This document shows, in pieces, positions 8,489 through 16,540 of a DNA stretch of 64,000 nucleotides (positions are counted from its first letter, which is position 1; each line of letters starts with the position of its first letter). Below the pieces are notes generated by a model. It made no database searches and was not told where the DNA came from. It saw nothing but the letters and a program-made list of their open reading frames with translations. The position numbers and the translations under genes are program-made. Origin of the DNA: Bradyrhizobium sp. Ec3.3 (GTDB lineage Bacteria > Pseudomonadota > Alphaproteobacteria > Rhizobiales > Xanthobacteraceae); assembly GCF_000472925.1 (NCBI RefSeq), contig NZ_AXAS01000017.1, positions 62,001 to 126,000 on the forward strand, in the 5' to 3' direction.

Positions 8489-8854
8489 CCACGCCTCTAG
8501 TGACGCTTCCACTTAGAAACTTGTGATCCACACGCCGTTGTGAACGGGCTGCATTGTGGAACCGCGCTGGCGCGATTGTGGCGGCAATGCGGAGACAAAA
8601 AGTTTGCGCGCCACACTCGCGTTCACACCAAGATGTGAACGCGTTTTCTGTGAACAGAGGATCATGCGATGAACGCTGGAACCACTGCAAAAACAGGTAT
8701 CAAACGAGCTCCGGTTGCGCGCGAGAAACATCCATTAACGTACCAGGTCCTTTCGATAGGACTGTTGCGTCATGGCTACAGCAATTCCGTCGATCGCTGT
8801 TAAGAGGTGCCCACGGCCCGGGGGCCTTTACGAAGAAACTGGAACGGGAATCAA
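8489..8854. other. Intergenic region with hairpin, before Omp gene
   Basis: About 365 bases with no convincing gene. It holds the strong hairpin at 8618-8649, several GTGAAC-like words, and the ribosome-binding site GGAACGGGA (8841-8849) of the outer-membrane protein gene. The omp promoter must lie here, but I could not pick unambiguous -35/-10 boxes. Confidence 0.5.
8618..8649 (+). terminator. Hairpin followed by T-run (possible terminator)
   Basis: CGCGTTCACA (8618-8627) pairs perfectly with TGTGAACGCG (8634-8643) around a CCAAGA loop and is followed by TTTTCT. This looks like a Rho-independent terminator, about 130 bases after the nitrite reductase stop. The TTCACA/TGTGAA arms could instead be a dyad operator for the omp gene, so the role is uncertain. 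Confidence 0.5.
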
Positions 8855-9580
8855 ATGAAGAAGAGTTTGTTGCTTGTCACTGCTAGCCTTGTTGCGCTCA
8901 GCGCGGCTGCGCCGGCGGTGGCTGCTGACCTCGCAGCACGGCCTTACACGAAGGCTCCGCCCGCGATGGTCGCCGCGATCTACGACTGGAGCGGCTTCTA
9001 CATCGGTATCAACGGCGGTGGCGGTTCGGCTCACACGACCTGGGACTTCGTCGGTACGGGCACTGAAGGTTCGCACAACGCGACCGGCGGCACCGTCGGT
9101 GGTCAGATCGGCTATCGCTGGCAGACCGGCCAGTGGGTGTTCGGCGTCGAAGGCCAGGGCAACTGGGCCGACTTCTCCGGCGACAACATCAGCGCACTGT
9201 TCGCGGATCGCAACCGCACCCGCATCAACTCGTTCGGTTTGATCACCGGCCAGGTCGGCTACGCCTGGAACAACGTGCTCGCCTATGTGAAGGGCGGCGC
9301 GGCCGTGGTCGGCGACAAGTTCGATGTGTACAGCACCGCCACCGGCGCGCTGCTCGCCTCGACCAGCCAGACCCGTTGGGGTGGCACGATCGGTGCCGGC
9401 CTCGAAGTCGGCTTCGCGCCGAACTGGTCGGTTGGCGTCGAGTACAACCACATCTTCCTGCAGGACAAGGACGTCACCTTCGTTGGTCTCGTGGGTACCG
9501 ACCGCATCCGTCAGGACGTCGACATGGGTCTCGTCCGCCTGAACTACAAGTTCGGCGGCCCGATCATCGCCAAGTACTGA
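8855..9580 (+). CDS. Omp25/RopB-type outer-membrane beta-barrel protein
   Basis: 241 residues from the ATG at 8855, preceded by GGAACGGGA. An in-frame upstream start at 8807 would precede the signal peptide and is rejected. MKKSLLLVTASLVALSAAAP with an AVAAD cleavage region is the signal, and the mature protein begins ADLAARPYTKAPP, the hallmark of abundant Bradyrhizobium Omp25-like proteins. The body is an eight-strand-type barrel of alternating residues (WSGFYIGINGGG, VGGQIGYRWQTGQWVFGVEGQG). It ends in LNYKFGGPIIAKY, with an aromatic last residue as barrel assembly requires. The function is structural or porin-like. A strong terminator follows, so it is monocistronic. Confidence 0.92.
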   Translation: MKKSLLLVTASLVALSAAAPAVAADLAARPYTKAPPAMVAAIYDWSGFYIGINGGGGSAHTTWDFVGTGTEGSHNATGGTVGGQIGYRWQTGQWVFGVEGQGNWADFSGDNISALFADRNRTRINSFGLITGQVGYAWNNVLAYVKGGAAVVGDKFDVYSTATGALLASTSQTRWGGTIGAGLEVGFAPNWSVGVEYNHIFLQDKDVTFVGLVGTDRIRQDVDMGLVRLNYKFGGPIIAKY

Positions 9581-9620
9581 GCCAAGTACTGATATCGATC
9601 GCTCCCTCGGAGCGGTTGCG

Positions 9621-9652
9621 AAAGCCCCGGCCTCGTGCCGGGGCTTTTTTCT
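9621..9652 (+). terminator. Rho-independent terminator of Omp25-like gene
   Basis: AAAGCCCCGGC (9621-9631) pairs with GCCGGGGCTTT (9637-9647) around a CTCGT loop and runs into TTTTTT. It is 40 bases past the stop codon and is a textbook intrinsic terminator. Confidence 0.92.
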
Positions 9653-9723
9653 TTCTGAATTCATTGAGTTAACCATTGGGTGCGAAGCCGCGCCGCGACT
9701 GCCATTGCGCCGCTTGACTCTTA

Positions 9724-9756
9724 GAACAGAAATAGAACAATGTTCTCTCTATGTTC
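9724..9756. promoter_or_regulatory. Two back-to-back LexA (SOS) boxes
   Basis: GAAC (9724-9727)-N7-GAAC (9735-9738) is followed after three bases by GTTC (9742-9745)-N7-GTTC (9753-9756). GTTC-N7-GTTC is the alphaproteobacterial LexA box, so this is one box on each strand, forming a 33-bp palindromic arrangement. A TTGACT -35 element (9714-9719) sits just upstream, so bound LexA would cover the spacer and -10 region. The downstream gene starts 18 bases after the second box. Confidence 0.85.
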
Positions 9757-9774
9757 TAGCGAGGGAGCAAGGCC

Positions 9775-9873
9775 ATGTTGAAGATCTTCGTGGAAGAAGC
9801 CGCTGCACTGGCGTCGATCACGCTGTTCGTCGGGATGATCGCGATCTGGGCGCAAGTCATCCCCCAGCTCTGA
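9775..9873 (+). CDS. 32-residue single-helix membrane protein under LexA control (SidA-like by analogy)
   Basis: The ATG at 9775 is preceded by GAGGGAGCAAGG, a good ribosome-binding site, and the frame stops at TGA 9871-9873. The peptide begins MLKIFVEEAAALASITLFVG and ends WAQVIPQL. After a short acidic N-terminus there is one hydrophobic helix of about 20 residues, so it should be a single-pass inner-membrane protein. Two LexA boxes overlap its promoter, so it should be induced by DNA damage. In Caulobacter the SOS protein SidA is a 29-residue one-helix membrane peptide that inhibits the divisome protein FtsW. Size, topology and control match here, but I see no sequence identity that proves homology. 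Functional equivalence is inference. Confidence 0.75.
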   Translation: MLKIFVEEAAALASITLFVGMIAIWAQVIPQL

Positions 9874-9887
9874 TTCCCCAGCTCTGA
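9862..9887 (+). repeat. 12-bp direct repeat across the small gene's stop codon
   Basis: CCCCAGCTCTGA occurs at 9862-9873 and again at 9876-9887, separated by TT. The first copy encodes the last codons and stop of the 32-residue protein. It looks like a small tandem duplication, which leaves a second out-of-frame TGA behind the first. Confidence 0.7.
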
Positions 9888-10077
9888 GCGGGGGATCGGT
9901 GGCCCCTCTGTTGAAAAGCGGGACGGCGCGAGGAATGTGCGCTCCTGCCGTGGACTCTCCGTAGACTCTTGGGGGCCGAGGCACCACCATTGTCGGGCGA
10001 GTCGGGGCAGCGAAGTGCAGCATGCTGCGCCCTGGTCCGGCTGGTGTTCCCACGGTGCTGAGAGGCCCTAAGCGACC

Positions 10078-13000
10078 ATGCCGAGCGCCGGATTTGTCCA
10101 TCTTCACGTTCACTCGGCCTATTCGCTGCTCAAGGGCTCGATCAAGATCGCCAAGCTCGCCGAGCTTGCGAAAAAGGACCATCAGCCGGCGCTGGCGCTG
10201 ACCGACACCGACAACATGTTCGGTGCGCTGGAGTTCTCCGACAAGATGGCGGGCTCCGGCATCCAGCCGATCGTCGGCTGCGAGCTCGCGATCGATTTCG
10301 GCGACCAGGATCCGAATGCGCGCAATGCGATTCTGCCGTCGCGGGTCGTACTGCTGGCGGCGCAGGAGCGCGGCTATCGCAGCCTGATGCGGCTGAACTC
10401 GCGCGCCTTCCTCGAGACGCCCGACAGCCACGCGCCGTTCATCAAGTTCGATTGGCTCGACGGCGAGACCGACGGCCTGATCGCGCTCACGGGCGGTCCG
10501 GACGGGCCGATCTCGCTTGCGCTTGGGGCCGGCCATGCCGAGCTCGCAGCTACGCGCTGCGAGCGGCTCTCGACCCTGTTCGGCGACCGCCTGTACATCG
10601 AGTTGCAGCGCCATGGCATCGACAAGGAACGCCGCATCGAGAGCGGGCTGATCGACATCGCCTACACAAAAGGCCTGCCGCTGGTCGCGACCAACGAGCC
10701 GTACTTCGCCTCGACCGGCGACTACGAGGCCCACGACGCGCTGCTCTGCATCGCCGGCGGCCGGCTGATTGCCGAGACCGAGCGCGAGCAGCTCACGCCC
10801 GATCACCGCTTCAAGACGCGCGCCGAGATGGCCGTGCTGTTCGCCGACATTCCGGAAGCGCTGGCCTCGACGATCGAGATCGCCGAGCGCTGCTCGTTCC
10901 GACCGATGACGCGCAAGCCGATCCTGCCGTTCTTCACCGTCGGCGCCGCAGGCAGCTCCGATGCGGCCGCGGTCGAGGCGGGCGAATTGAAGCGGCAGGC
11001 GGAGGAGGGGCTCGCCAACCGCCTGCGCGTGCACGGCCTGTCGCAGGGCACTACGGAAGAGGACTACAACAAGCGGCTCGCCTTCGAGCTCGACGTCATC
11101 ACCCGCATGAAATATGCGGGCTACTTCCTGATCGTGTCCGACTTCATCAAATGGGCGAAGTTGCAGGGCATTCCGGTCGGGCCGGGCCGCGGCTCCGGCG
11201 CGGGCTCGCTGGTTGCTTGGGCGCTGACCATCACCGATCTCGATCCGATCAAGTTTGGCCTCCTGTTCGAGCGCTTCCTCAATCCGGAACGCGTCTCGAT
11301 GCCGGACTTCGACATCGACTTCTGCCAGGACCGCCGCGGCGAGGTGATCCAATACGTCCAGCAGCGCTATGGGCGCGACCAGGTCGCGCAGATCATCACC
11401 TTCGGTACGCTGCAGGCGCGCGGCGTGCTGCGCGACGTCGGGCGCGTGCTGCAAATGCCCTATGGCCAGGTCGACAAGCTGACCAAGCTGGTGCCGCAGA
11501 ACCCGGCCGCGCCGGTGACGCTGGCCGCCGCGATCGAGAGCGAACCAAAACTCCAGGCGTTCCGCGATGAAGACCCGGTGGTGGCGCGCGCCTTCGACAT
11601 CGCCCAGCGCCTCGAAGGCCTGACGCGGCATGCTTCGACGCACGCGGCCGGCATCGTGATCGGCGATCGCCCCTTGAGCGAGCTCGTGCCGCTCTACCGC
11701 GATCCCAAGTCCGACATGCCGGTGACCCAGTTCAACATGAAATGGGTCGAGCCCGCGGGCCTCGTGAAGTTCGACTTCCTCGGCCTGAAGACGCTGACCG
11801 TGCTCGATGTCGCGGTGAAGCTGCTCAAGCCGCGCGACATCCATGTCGATCTCGCGACGCTGCCGATCGACGATGCCGAGAGCTACCAGATGCTGGCGCG
11901 CGGCGACGTGGTCGGCGTGTTCCAGGTTGAAAGTCAGGGCATGCGGCGCGCGCTGATCGACATGCGCCCCGACCGTTTCGAGGACATCATCGCGCTGGTC
12001 GCGCTCTATCGCCCGGGCCCGATGGCGAACATCCCGACCTATTGTTCGCGCAAGCACGGCGACGAGGAGCCGGAATATCTCCACCCCGTCCTGGAGCCGA
12101 TCCTGAAAGAGACGTTCGGCGTCATCATCTACCAGGAACAGGTGATGCAGATCGCGCAGGTGATGTCGGGCTATTCGCTCGGCGACGCCGACCTCCTGCG
12201 CCGCGCGATGGGCAAGAAGATCCGCGCCGAGATGGACAAGCAGCGCGACATCTTCGTCGCGGGCGCGGTGAAGAACGGCGTGCCGAAGGCGCAGGCCGAG
12301 ACCATCTTCGAGTTGCTCGCCAAATTCGCCGACTACGGCTTCAACAAGAGCCACGCGGCGGCCTATGCGCTGGTGTCCTACCACACCGCCTACATGAAGG
12401 CGCATTATCCGGTGGAGTTCATCGCGGCGTCGATGACGCTCGATCTCAACAACACCGACAAGCTCTCCGAATTCCGCTCCGAGGCGCAGCGCATCGGCAT
12501 CAAGGTCGAGCCGCCGAACGTCAACCGCTCCGGCGCGACCTTCGAGGTCGGCGAGAAGACGATCTATTACGCGCTCGCTGCGCTGAAGGGCGTCGGCCTT
12601 CAGGCCGTCGAGCAGATCATCGAGGAGCGCACGAAGAACGGGCTGTTCACTTCGCTTGCCGATTTTGCCGCGCGCGTGTCGCCGCGTGCGATCAACAAGC
12701 GCATCATCGAAAGTCTCGCCGCCGCCGGCGCCTTCGACACGCTGGAGCCGAACCGCGCGCGCGTCTTTGCCGGTGCGGATGCGATCCTCGCCGCCTGCCA
12801 GCGCGCGCATGAGGCCGCGACCGTCGGGCAGAACGACATGTTCGGAGGCGCAGCCGACGCGCCGACCATCATGCTGCCGCAGATCGAGCCATGGCTGCCG
12901 GCCGAGCGCCTGCGCCGCGAATACGATGCGATCGGCTTTTTCCTGTCGGGCCATCCGCTCGACGATTACGCCACTGTGCTGAAGCGCCTGCGGGTGCAGA

Positions 13001-13581
13001 GCTGGGCGGAGTTCTCGCGCGCGGTGAAAACCGGCGCCACCGCCGGCAAGGTTGCGGCCACCGTGGTCTCGCGCATGGAGCGGCGCACCAAGACCGGCAA
13101 CAAGATGGGCATCATGGGGCTCTCTGATCCCACGGGCCACTTCGAGGCGGTGCTGTTCTCCGAGGGGCTTGCGCAATATCGCGACGTGCTGGAGCCCGGC
13201 GCTGCGGTGCTGCTGCAGTTAGGTGCGGAATTGCAGGGCGAGGACGTCCGCGCGCGCGTGCTGCACGCCGAGCCGCTCGATGACGCCGCCGCCAAGACGC
13301 AGAAGGGCCTGCGCATCTTCCTGCGCGACACCAAGCCTCTGGAATCGATCGCGAGGCGGCTTGCAGGTCCGGATGCGGCGCCCTCGAACGGTGGCGCGCC
13401 GAAGGTCGGCAGCCCCGGCATCGCGCCGCGCTCCAACGGCGACGGCGAGGTCTCGCTGGTAATGATGCTCGATCTCGAGACCGAGGTGGAGATGAAGCTG
13501 CCCGGCCGCTTCAAGGTCTCGCCGCAGATCGCAGGCGCGATCAAGGCGGTCGCGGGTGTCGTCGACGTGCAGCAATTGTAG
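10078..13581 (+). CDS. dnaE: DNA polymerase III subunit alpha
   Basis: 1167 residues, the usual length for the replicative DnaE1 type. It synthesises the chromosome as the core of the replisome. The N-terminal PHP domain starts FVHLHVHSAYSLLKGS. The polymerase active site contains PDFDIDF at residues 409-415 and a third aspartate at D566 in GLVKFDFLG, matching the three catalytic aspartates of the C-family. The finger and helix-hairpin-helix part includes FNKSHAAAYALVSYHTAYMK. An OB-fold follows near residues 1010-1080 (GKVAATVVSRMERRTKTGNK). The protein is full length, so this is the essential DnaE1 and not the shorter error-prone ImuC/DnaE2 paralogue. The gene stands alone, about 200 bases after the SOS-type small gene. 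Confidence 0.98.
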   Translation: MPSAGFVHLHVHSAYSLLKGSIKIAKLAELAKKDHQPALALTDTDNMFGALEFSDKMAGSGIQPIVGCELAIDFGDQDPNARNAILPSRVVLLAAQERGYRSLMRLNSRAFLETPDSHAPFIKFDWLDGETDGLIALTGGPDGPISLALGAGHAELAATRCERLSTLFGDRLYIELQRHGIDKERRIESGLIDIAYTKGLPLVATNEPYFASTGDYEAHDALLCIAGGRLIAETEREQLTPDHRFKTRAEMAVLFADIPEALASTIEIAERCSFRPMTRKPILPFFTVGAAGSSDAAAVEAGELKRQAEEGLANRLRVHGLSQGTTEEDYNKRLAFELDVITRMKYAGYFLIVSDFIKWAKLQGIPVGPGRGSGAGSLVAWALTITDLDPIKFGLLFERFLNPERVSMPDFDIDFCQDRRGEVIQYVQQRYGRDQVAQIITFGTLQARGVLRDVGRVLQMPYGQVDKLTKLVPQNPAAPVTLAAAIESEPKLQAFRDEDPVVARAFDIAQRLEGLTRHASTHAAGIVIGDRPLSELVPLYRDPKSDMPVTQFNMKWVEPAGLVKFDFLGLKTLTVLDVAVKLLKPRDIHVDLATLPIDDAESYQMLARGDVVGVFQVESQGMRRALIDMRPDRFEDIIALVALYRPGPMANIPTYCSRKHGDEEPEYLHPVLEPILKETFGVIIYQEQVMQIAQVMSGYSLGDADLLRRAMGKKIRAEMDKQRDIFVAGAVKNGVPKAQAETIFELLAKFADYGFNKSHAAAYALVSYHTAYMKAHYPVEFIAASMTLDLNNTDKLSEFRSEAQRIGIKVEPPNVNRSGATFEVGEKTIYYALAALKGVGLQAVEQIIEERTKNGLFTSLADFAARVSPRAINKRIIESLAAAGAFDTLEPNRARVFAGADAILAACQRAHEAATVGQNDMFGGAADAPTIMLPQIEPWLPAERLRREYDAIGFFLSGHPLDDYATVLKRLRVQSWAEFSRAVKTGATAGKVAATVVSRMERRTKTGNKMGIMGLSDPTGHFEAVLFSEGLAQYRDVLEPGAAVLLQLGAELQGEDVRARVLHAEPLDDAAAKTQKGLRIFLRDTKPLESIARRLAGPDAAPSNGGAPKVGSPGIAPRSNGDGEVSLVMMLDLETEVEMKLPGRFKVSPQIAGAIKAVAGVVDVQQL

Positions 13582-13698
13582 TCACGGTCGCCCGCGTCTG
13601 CGGTGCTCCGCATGGCTCTGCACAGGTGTTGTGCCCGTCCAGTTGCAACCATGCGGTGTTTCTGGCAAGCATGCCCCGGGGATGATTTTGGGGGCGTA

Positions 13699-14223
13699 AT
13701 GTTACTGCGTGGGCTGGTGCTGCTCGTGGCCGCGGCGTTGCTGTGCGGCTGCGAGACGGCCGCGAGGAGCGGGGTGGATTATTCGGAGACGTTGCGGAAG
13801 GTCGGGCCGCCAAAGGCCGGCCAGGCGCGCATCGTCGTTCTGCGCGAAAAAGGCTATGGCGGCCTCGCCGATGCAGGCTGGGGATTCACCCTTGATGGCA
13901 AGCCACTCACAGGGCTGAAGACCGGGACCTATGTCTATGCCGATCGTCCGGCCGGCCCGCATCAGTTCGTCGCGGAGGAGGCGGGCTTCCCCGGCGTCAC
14001 GCACGTCGATTTCGCCGCGCAATCGGGCCAGACCCTGTTTTTTGTCGCGCGCGTGAGCGAGCGCAAGAATGCGGTGATCGCCAACGCGAGCACGGGACTG
14101 CTCGGCTATGGCCTCACCCTCGCGATGACTGCCGGCTACAAGAACCAGGGGCCGGTGGATTTCCTGCCTCTGGATGAGACCGCTGCGAGGACGACGATCG
14201 CGGAGCTGAAGCTGGCTGAGTAG
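13699..14223 (+). CDS. DUF2846-type lipoprotein
   Basis: 174 residues from the ATG at 13699. The earlier in-frame ATG at 13603 would bury the signal. MLLRGLVLLVAAALLCGC is a lipoprotein signal with lipobox LCGC (lipidated Cys18). The mature part begins with RIVVLREKGYGGLADAGWGF and continues with KPLTGLKTGTYVYADRPAGPH, the pattern of the DUF2846 family, small beta-rich periplasmic lipoproteins of unknown role. A short hydrophobic stretch (ASTGLLGYGLTLAMTAGY) occurs near the end. It has no evident operon partner; the next gene starts 100 bases on. Confidence 0.8.
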   Translation: MLLRGLVLLVAAALLCGCETAARSGVDYSETLRKVGPPKAGQARIVVLREKGYGGLADAGWGFTLDGKPLTGLKTGTYVYADRPAGPHQFVAEEAGFPGVTHVDFAAQSGQTLFFVARVSERKNAVIANASTGLLGYGLTLAMTAGYKNQGPVDFLPLDETAARTTIAELKLAE

Positions 14224-14323
14224 GGCGCGCCACGGCTTCATGTTTCGTGACGCTGTCGCAGCCGGCGTGTAAAATAGCGCGTCTGCGCTGATCCGCCAGA
14301 CTGGCTGAGGCAGGGAACGAACC

Positions 14324-15064
14324 ATGTGCGACCAGTGCTCCAACAATCGCTTCGATCACGTCGTGCCGTCACGGCGATCCGCGATGATTTTTGCCGCCTC
14401 CACGCTGGGGCTAGCCTTCACCGGCACAGCCTTCGCCAAAGAGACGAAAACGCCGCCCAAGCCGCAGAACGTGGTGTCTCCCGATGCTGCGCTGAAGCGG
14501 CTGATGGACGGCAATGCGCGCTATGTCGACGGTGTGACGCGGCGCCATGACTTCAAGCACGAGCGAGGAGCTCTTGCTGCGGGACAGAATCCATATGCGG
14601 CGATCCTGAGCTGCGCGGACTCGCGCATCGCGCCGGAATACGCCTTCGACACCGGCCGCGGCGATCTCTTCGTCTGCCGCGTTGCCGGCAATTTCGCCGG
14701 CAACGAGACGATTGCGAGCATGGAATATGCGGTCGCCGTGCTCAACACGCCGCTGATCCTGGTACTGGGCCACGACAGTTGCGGCGCCGTCGATGCGACA
14801 CTGAAAGCGCTCAAGGACAACAAGCCGCCGCCGGGACACATTCCCTCGCTGGTCGAGGCGATCGCACCGGCCGCCAAGGCGGCGATGCAAGAGGGCAGTG
14901 ACGTCCTCGACAAGGCGATCCGGCAAAACGTGATCGACAACGTCGCCAAGCTGAAGTCTGCGGCGCCGATCCTTAATGCGGCGACCGAGCAGGGCAAGCT
15001 CAAGGTCGTCGGCGGCATCTACCGGCTGACCACGGGCACCGTCGATTTGGTCGGGCAGAGCTGA
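14324..15064 (+). CDS. Exported beta-class carbonic anhydrase
   Basis: 246 residues. It interconverts CO2 and bicarbonate. The zinc site is complete: C97 and D99 in the CADSR motif with R101, then H150 and C153 in LGHDSCGA. The N-terminus has a basic SRRSAMIFAAS segment and a hydrophobic core ending AFA, which reads as a Tat or Sec signal peptide. The enzyme therefore probably works in the periplasm rather than the cytosol, as for a subgroup of proteobacterial beta-anhydrases. A CSNNRFDH segment precedes the basic residues, so an internal start cannot be excluded. It is monocistronic or loosely linked to the lipoprotein upstream. Confidence 0.92.
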   Translation: MCDQCSNNRFDHVVPSRRSAMIFAASTLGLAFTGTAFAKETKTPPKPQNVVSPDAALKRLMDGNARYVDGVTRRHDFKHERGALAAGQNPYAAILSCADSRIAPEYAFDTGRGDLFVCRVAGNFAGNETIASMEYAVAVLNTPLILVLGHDSCGAVDATLKALKDNKPPPGHIPSLVEAIAPAAKAAMQEGSDVLDKAIRQNVIDNVAKLKSAAPILNAATEQGKLKVVGGIYRLTTGTVDLVGQS

Positions 15065-15214
15065 TCGCCTGCGTCGCGTCTGGAGCTTTCAGGTGGAGGC
15101 CGGAAGCAGCCGGACGATGTTGCAACCCCTCCGTGCTTTCGCTATGCAGCATCAGGGCATGTGCGGCGCTTGAGGCCGCCACGAGGTGCCGACGAATGTC
15201 GGGGGCTGGGGGAC

Positions 15215-16540
15215 TTGCGTAGCTATTTTGTCGGCGCGCTGTCGCGCGCGATCGGATTATCACTCGCGATCGCCGCGTCCGCATCGGGCACGGTGTGGGC
15301 GGCACAGGGCGAGTCGGCGGTGGCCGAGCGCATCTATGCTTCCGCGCCGCCGCGGCTCTTGCAGATCCGCACATTGGTCGCCGATGCCGGGCGCCAGACC
15401 TCCAACGGATCGGGCTTTCTGGTCTCCGCCGACGGATTGGCGATCACCAACTATCACGTGGTCTCGCAGGCGGCACTGGAGCCTGCGACCTATCGGCTCG
15501 AGTACACCGCCGCCGACGGCAGCCAGGGCGACGTCACCTTGTTGCGGGTCGATCTGCCGAATGACCTCGCGCTGGTCCGCGTCGACAAGAAGGACGCGCC
15601 GTTCTTCAGGTTCGACCGGGCCGCGATCGAGGGCAGGCTGGCCAAGGGCGAACGGCTCTATTCGATGGGCAATCCGCTCGACCTCGGCTTCACCATCATC
15701 GAAGGCACCTATAACGGGCTTGCCGATCACAGCTACACCGAACGCATCCATTTCTCGGGCGCGCTCAATCCCGGCATGAGCGGCGGTCCGGCGGTCACAG
15801 CGGACGGCGACGTCATCGGCATCAACGTCGCAACCCGCAGGGGAGGTCAGCTCGTGAGCTTCCTGGTGCCGGCGCGGTTTGCGGCGGCCCTTTTGCAGGC
15901 CGGCGGCGACGAGAAGCCTGCGGACATCAAGGGCGATGTCGGGCGGCAACTGGTTGCCTGGCGCTCGGAACTCTACAAATCGCTGAGTGCGGCGGGTTTC
16001 AGGTCGGATGCGCTCGGTCCATATCGTGCGCCCGCGACCCAGGTGCTCTGGTTCAACTGCTGGGCCAGTACAAATGCCGGCGCCACGCCGAAGCCGCGCG
16101 CCAGCGTCAATTCGACCGAATGCGGCAGCGACACCAGCGTATTCGTCGCGTCGGATCTCAATATCGGCGCGATCAACATCAATCATTCCTTCGCCAGGAC
16201 AATCGATCTCAATCAATTCCAGTTTGCGACCTATCTCACGCAACTGAGCCAGCCGCGGCTCAGCGTCGGCGGTCCGTTCAAGAAGTGGTACACGCCGCAA
16301 CGCTGCCATGAGGACTTTCTCCAGGTCCCGCCGCAGCCGCAGCATCCGCCGCTGCGGGTCGTGTGGTGCGCGCAGGCCTACAGGCAGTTCGAAGGGCTTT
16401 ACGACGTGTCGCTGATCGTGGTGACGCAGGACCAGGCGCTCGAAGCGCTGGTGTCGCGGCTGAACATGCAGGCCGTCGGTTATGACGATGCCGTCGCGCT
16501 CGGCAAGCGTTTCCTCGAAGCTGTGCAGGTCGGCAAATGA
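15215..16540 (+). CDS. Secreted trypsin-like/HtrA-type serine protease
   Basis: 441 residues if the TTG at 15215 is used. It follows a GGGGGCTGGGGGAC purine-rich site and places SYFVGALSRAIGLSLAIAAS directly at the N-terminus as signal peptide. A longer in-frame start exists at 15161. The catalytic triad is visible: H81 (ITNYHVVS), D117 (LPNDLALVRVD) and S189 (NPGMSGGP). No PDZ domain follows. Instead there is a ~210-residue C-terminal region of unknown fold containing several cysteines, possibly a binding module. Its stop overlaps the start of the FHA gene (ATGA), so the two are translationally coupled. Confidence 0.85.
   Translation: MRSYFVGALSRAIGLSLAIAASASGTVWAAQGESAVAERIYASAPPRLLQIRTLVADAGRQTSNGSGFLVSADGLAITNYHVVSQAALEPATYRLEYTAADGSQGDVTLLRVDLPNDLALVRVDKKDAPFFRFDRAAIEGRLAKGERLYSMGNPLDLGFTIIEGTYNGLADHSYTERIHFSGALNPGMSGGPAVTADGDVIGINVATRRGGQLVSFLVPARFAAALLQAGGDEKPADIKGDVGRQLVAWRSELYKSLSAAGFRSDALGPYRAPATQVLWFNCWASTNAGATPKPRASVNSTECGSDTSVFVASDLNIGAININHSFARTIDLNQFQFATYLTQLSQPRLSVGGPFKKWYTPQRCHEDFLQVPPQPQHPPLRVVWCAQAYRQFEGLYDVSLIVVTQDQALEALVSRLNMQAVGYDDAVALGKRFLEAVQVGK

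Noticed and set aside
9721..13176. 1151-codon open frame on the minus strand opposite dnaE
   Set aside because: It is the antisense shadow of dnaE produced by GC-rich codon bias: His/Arg/Asp-rich, no recognisable fold, and entirely inside a certain gene.
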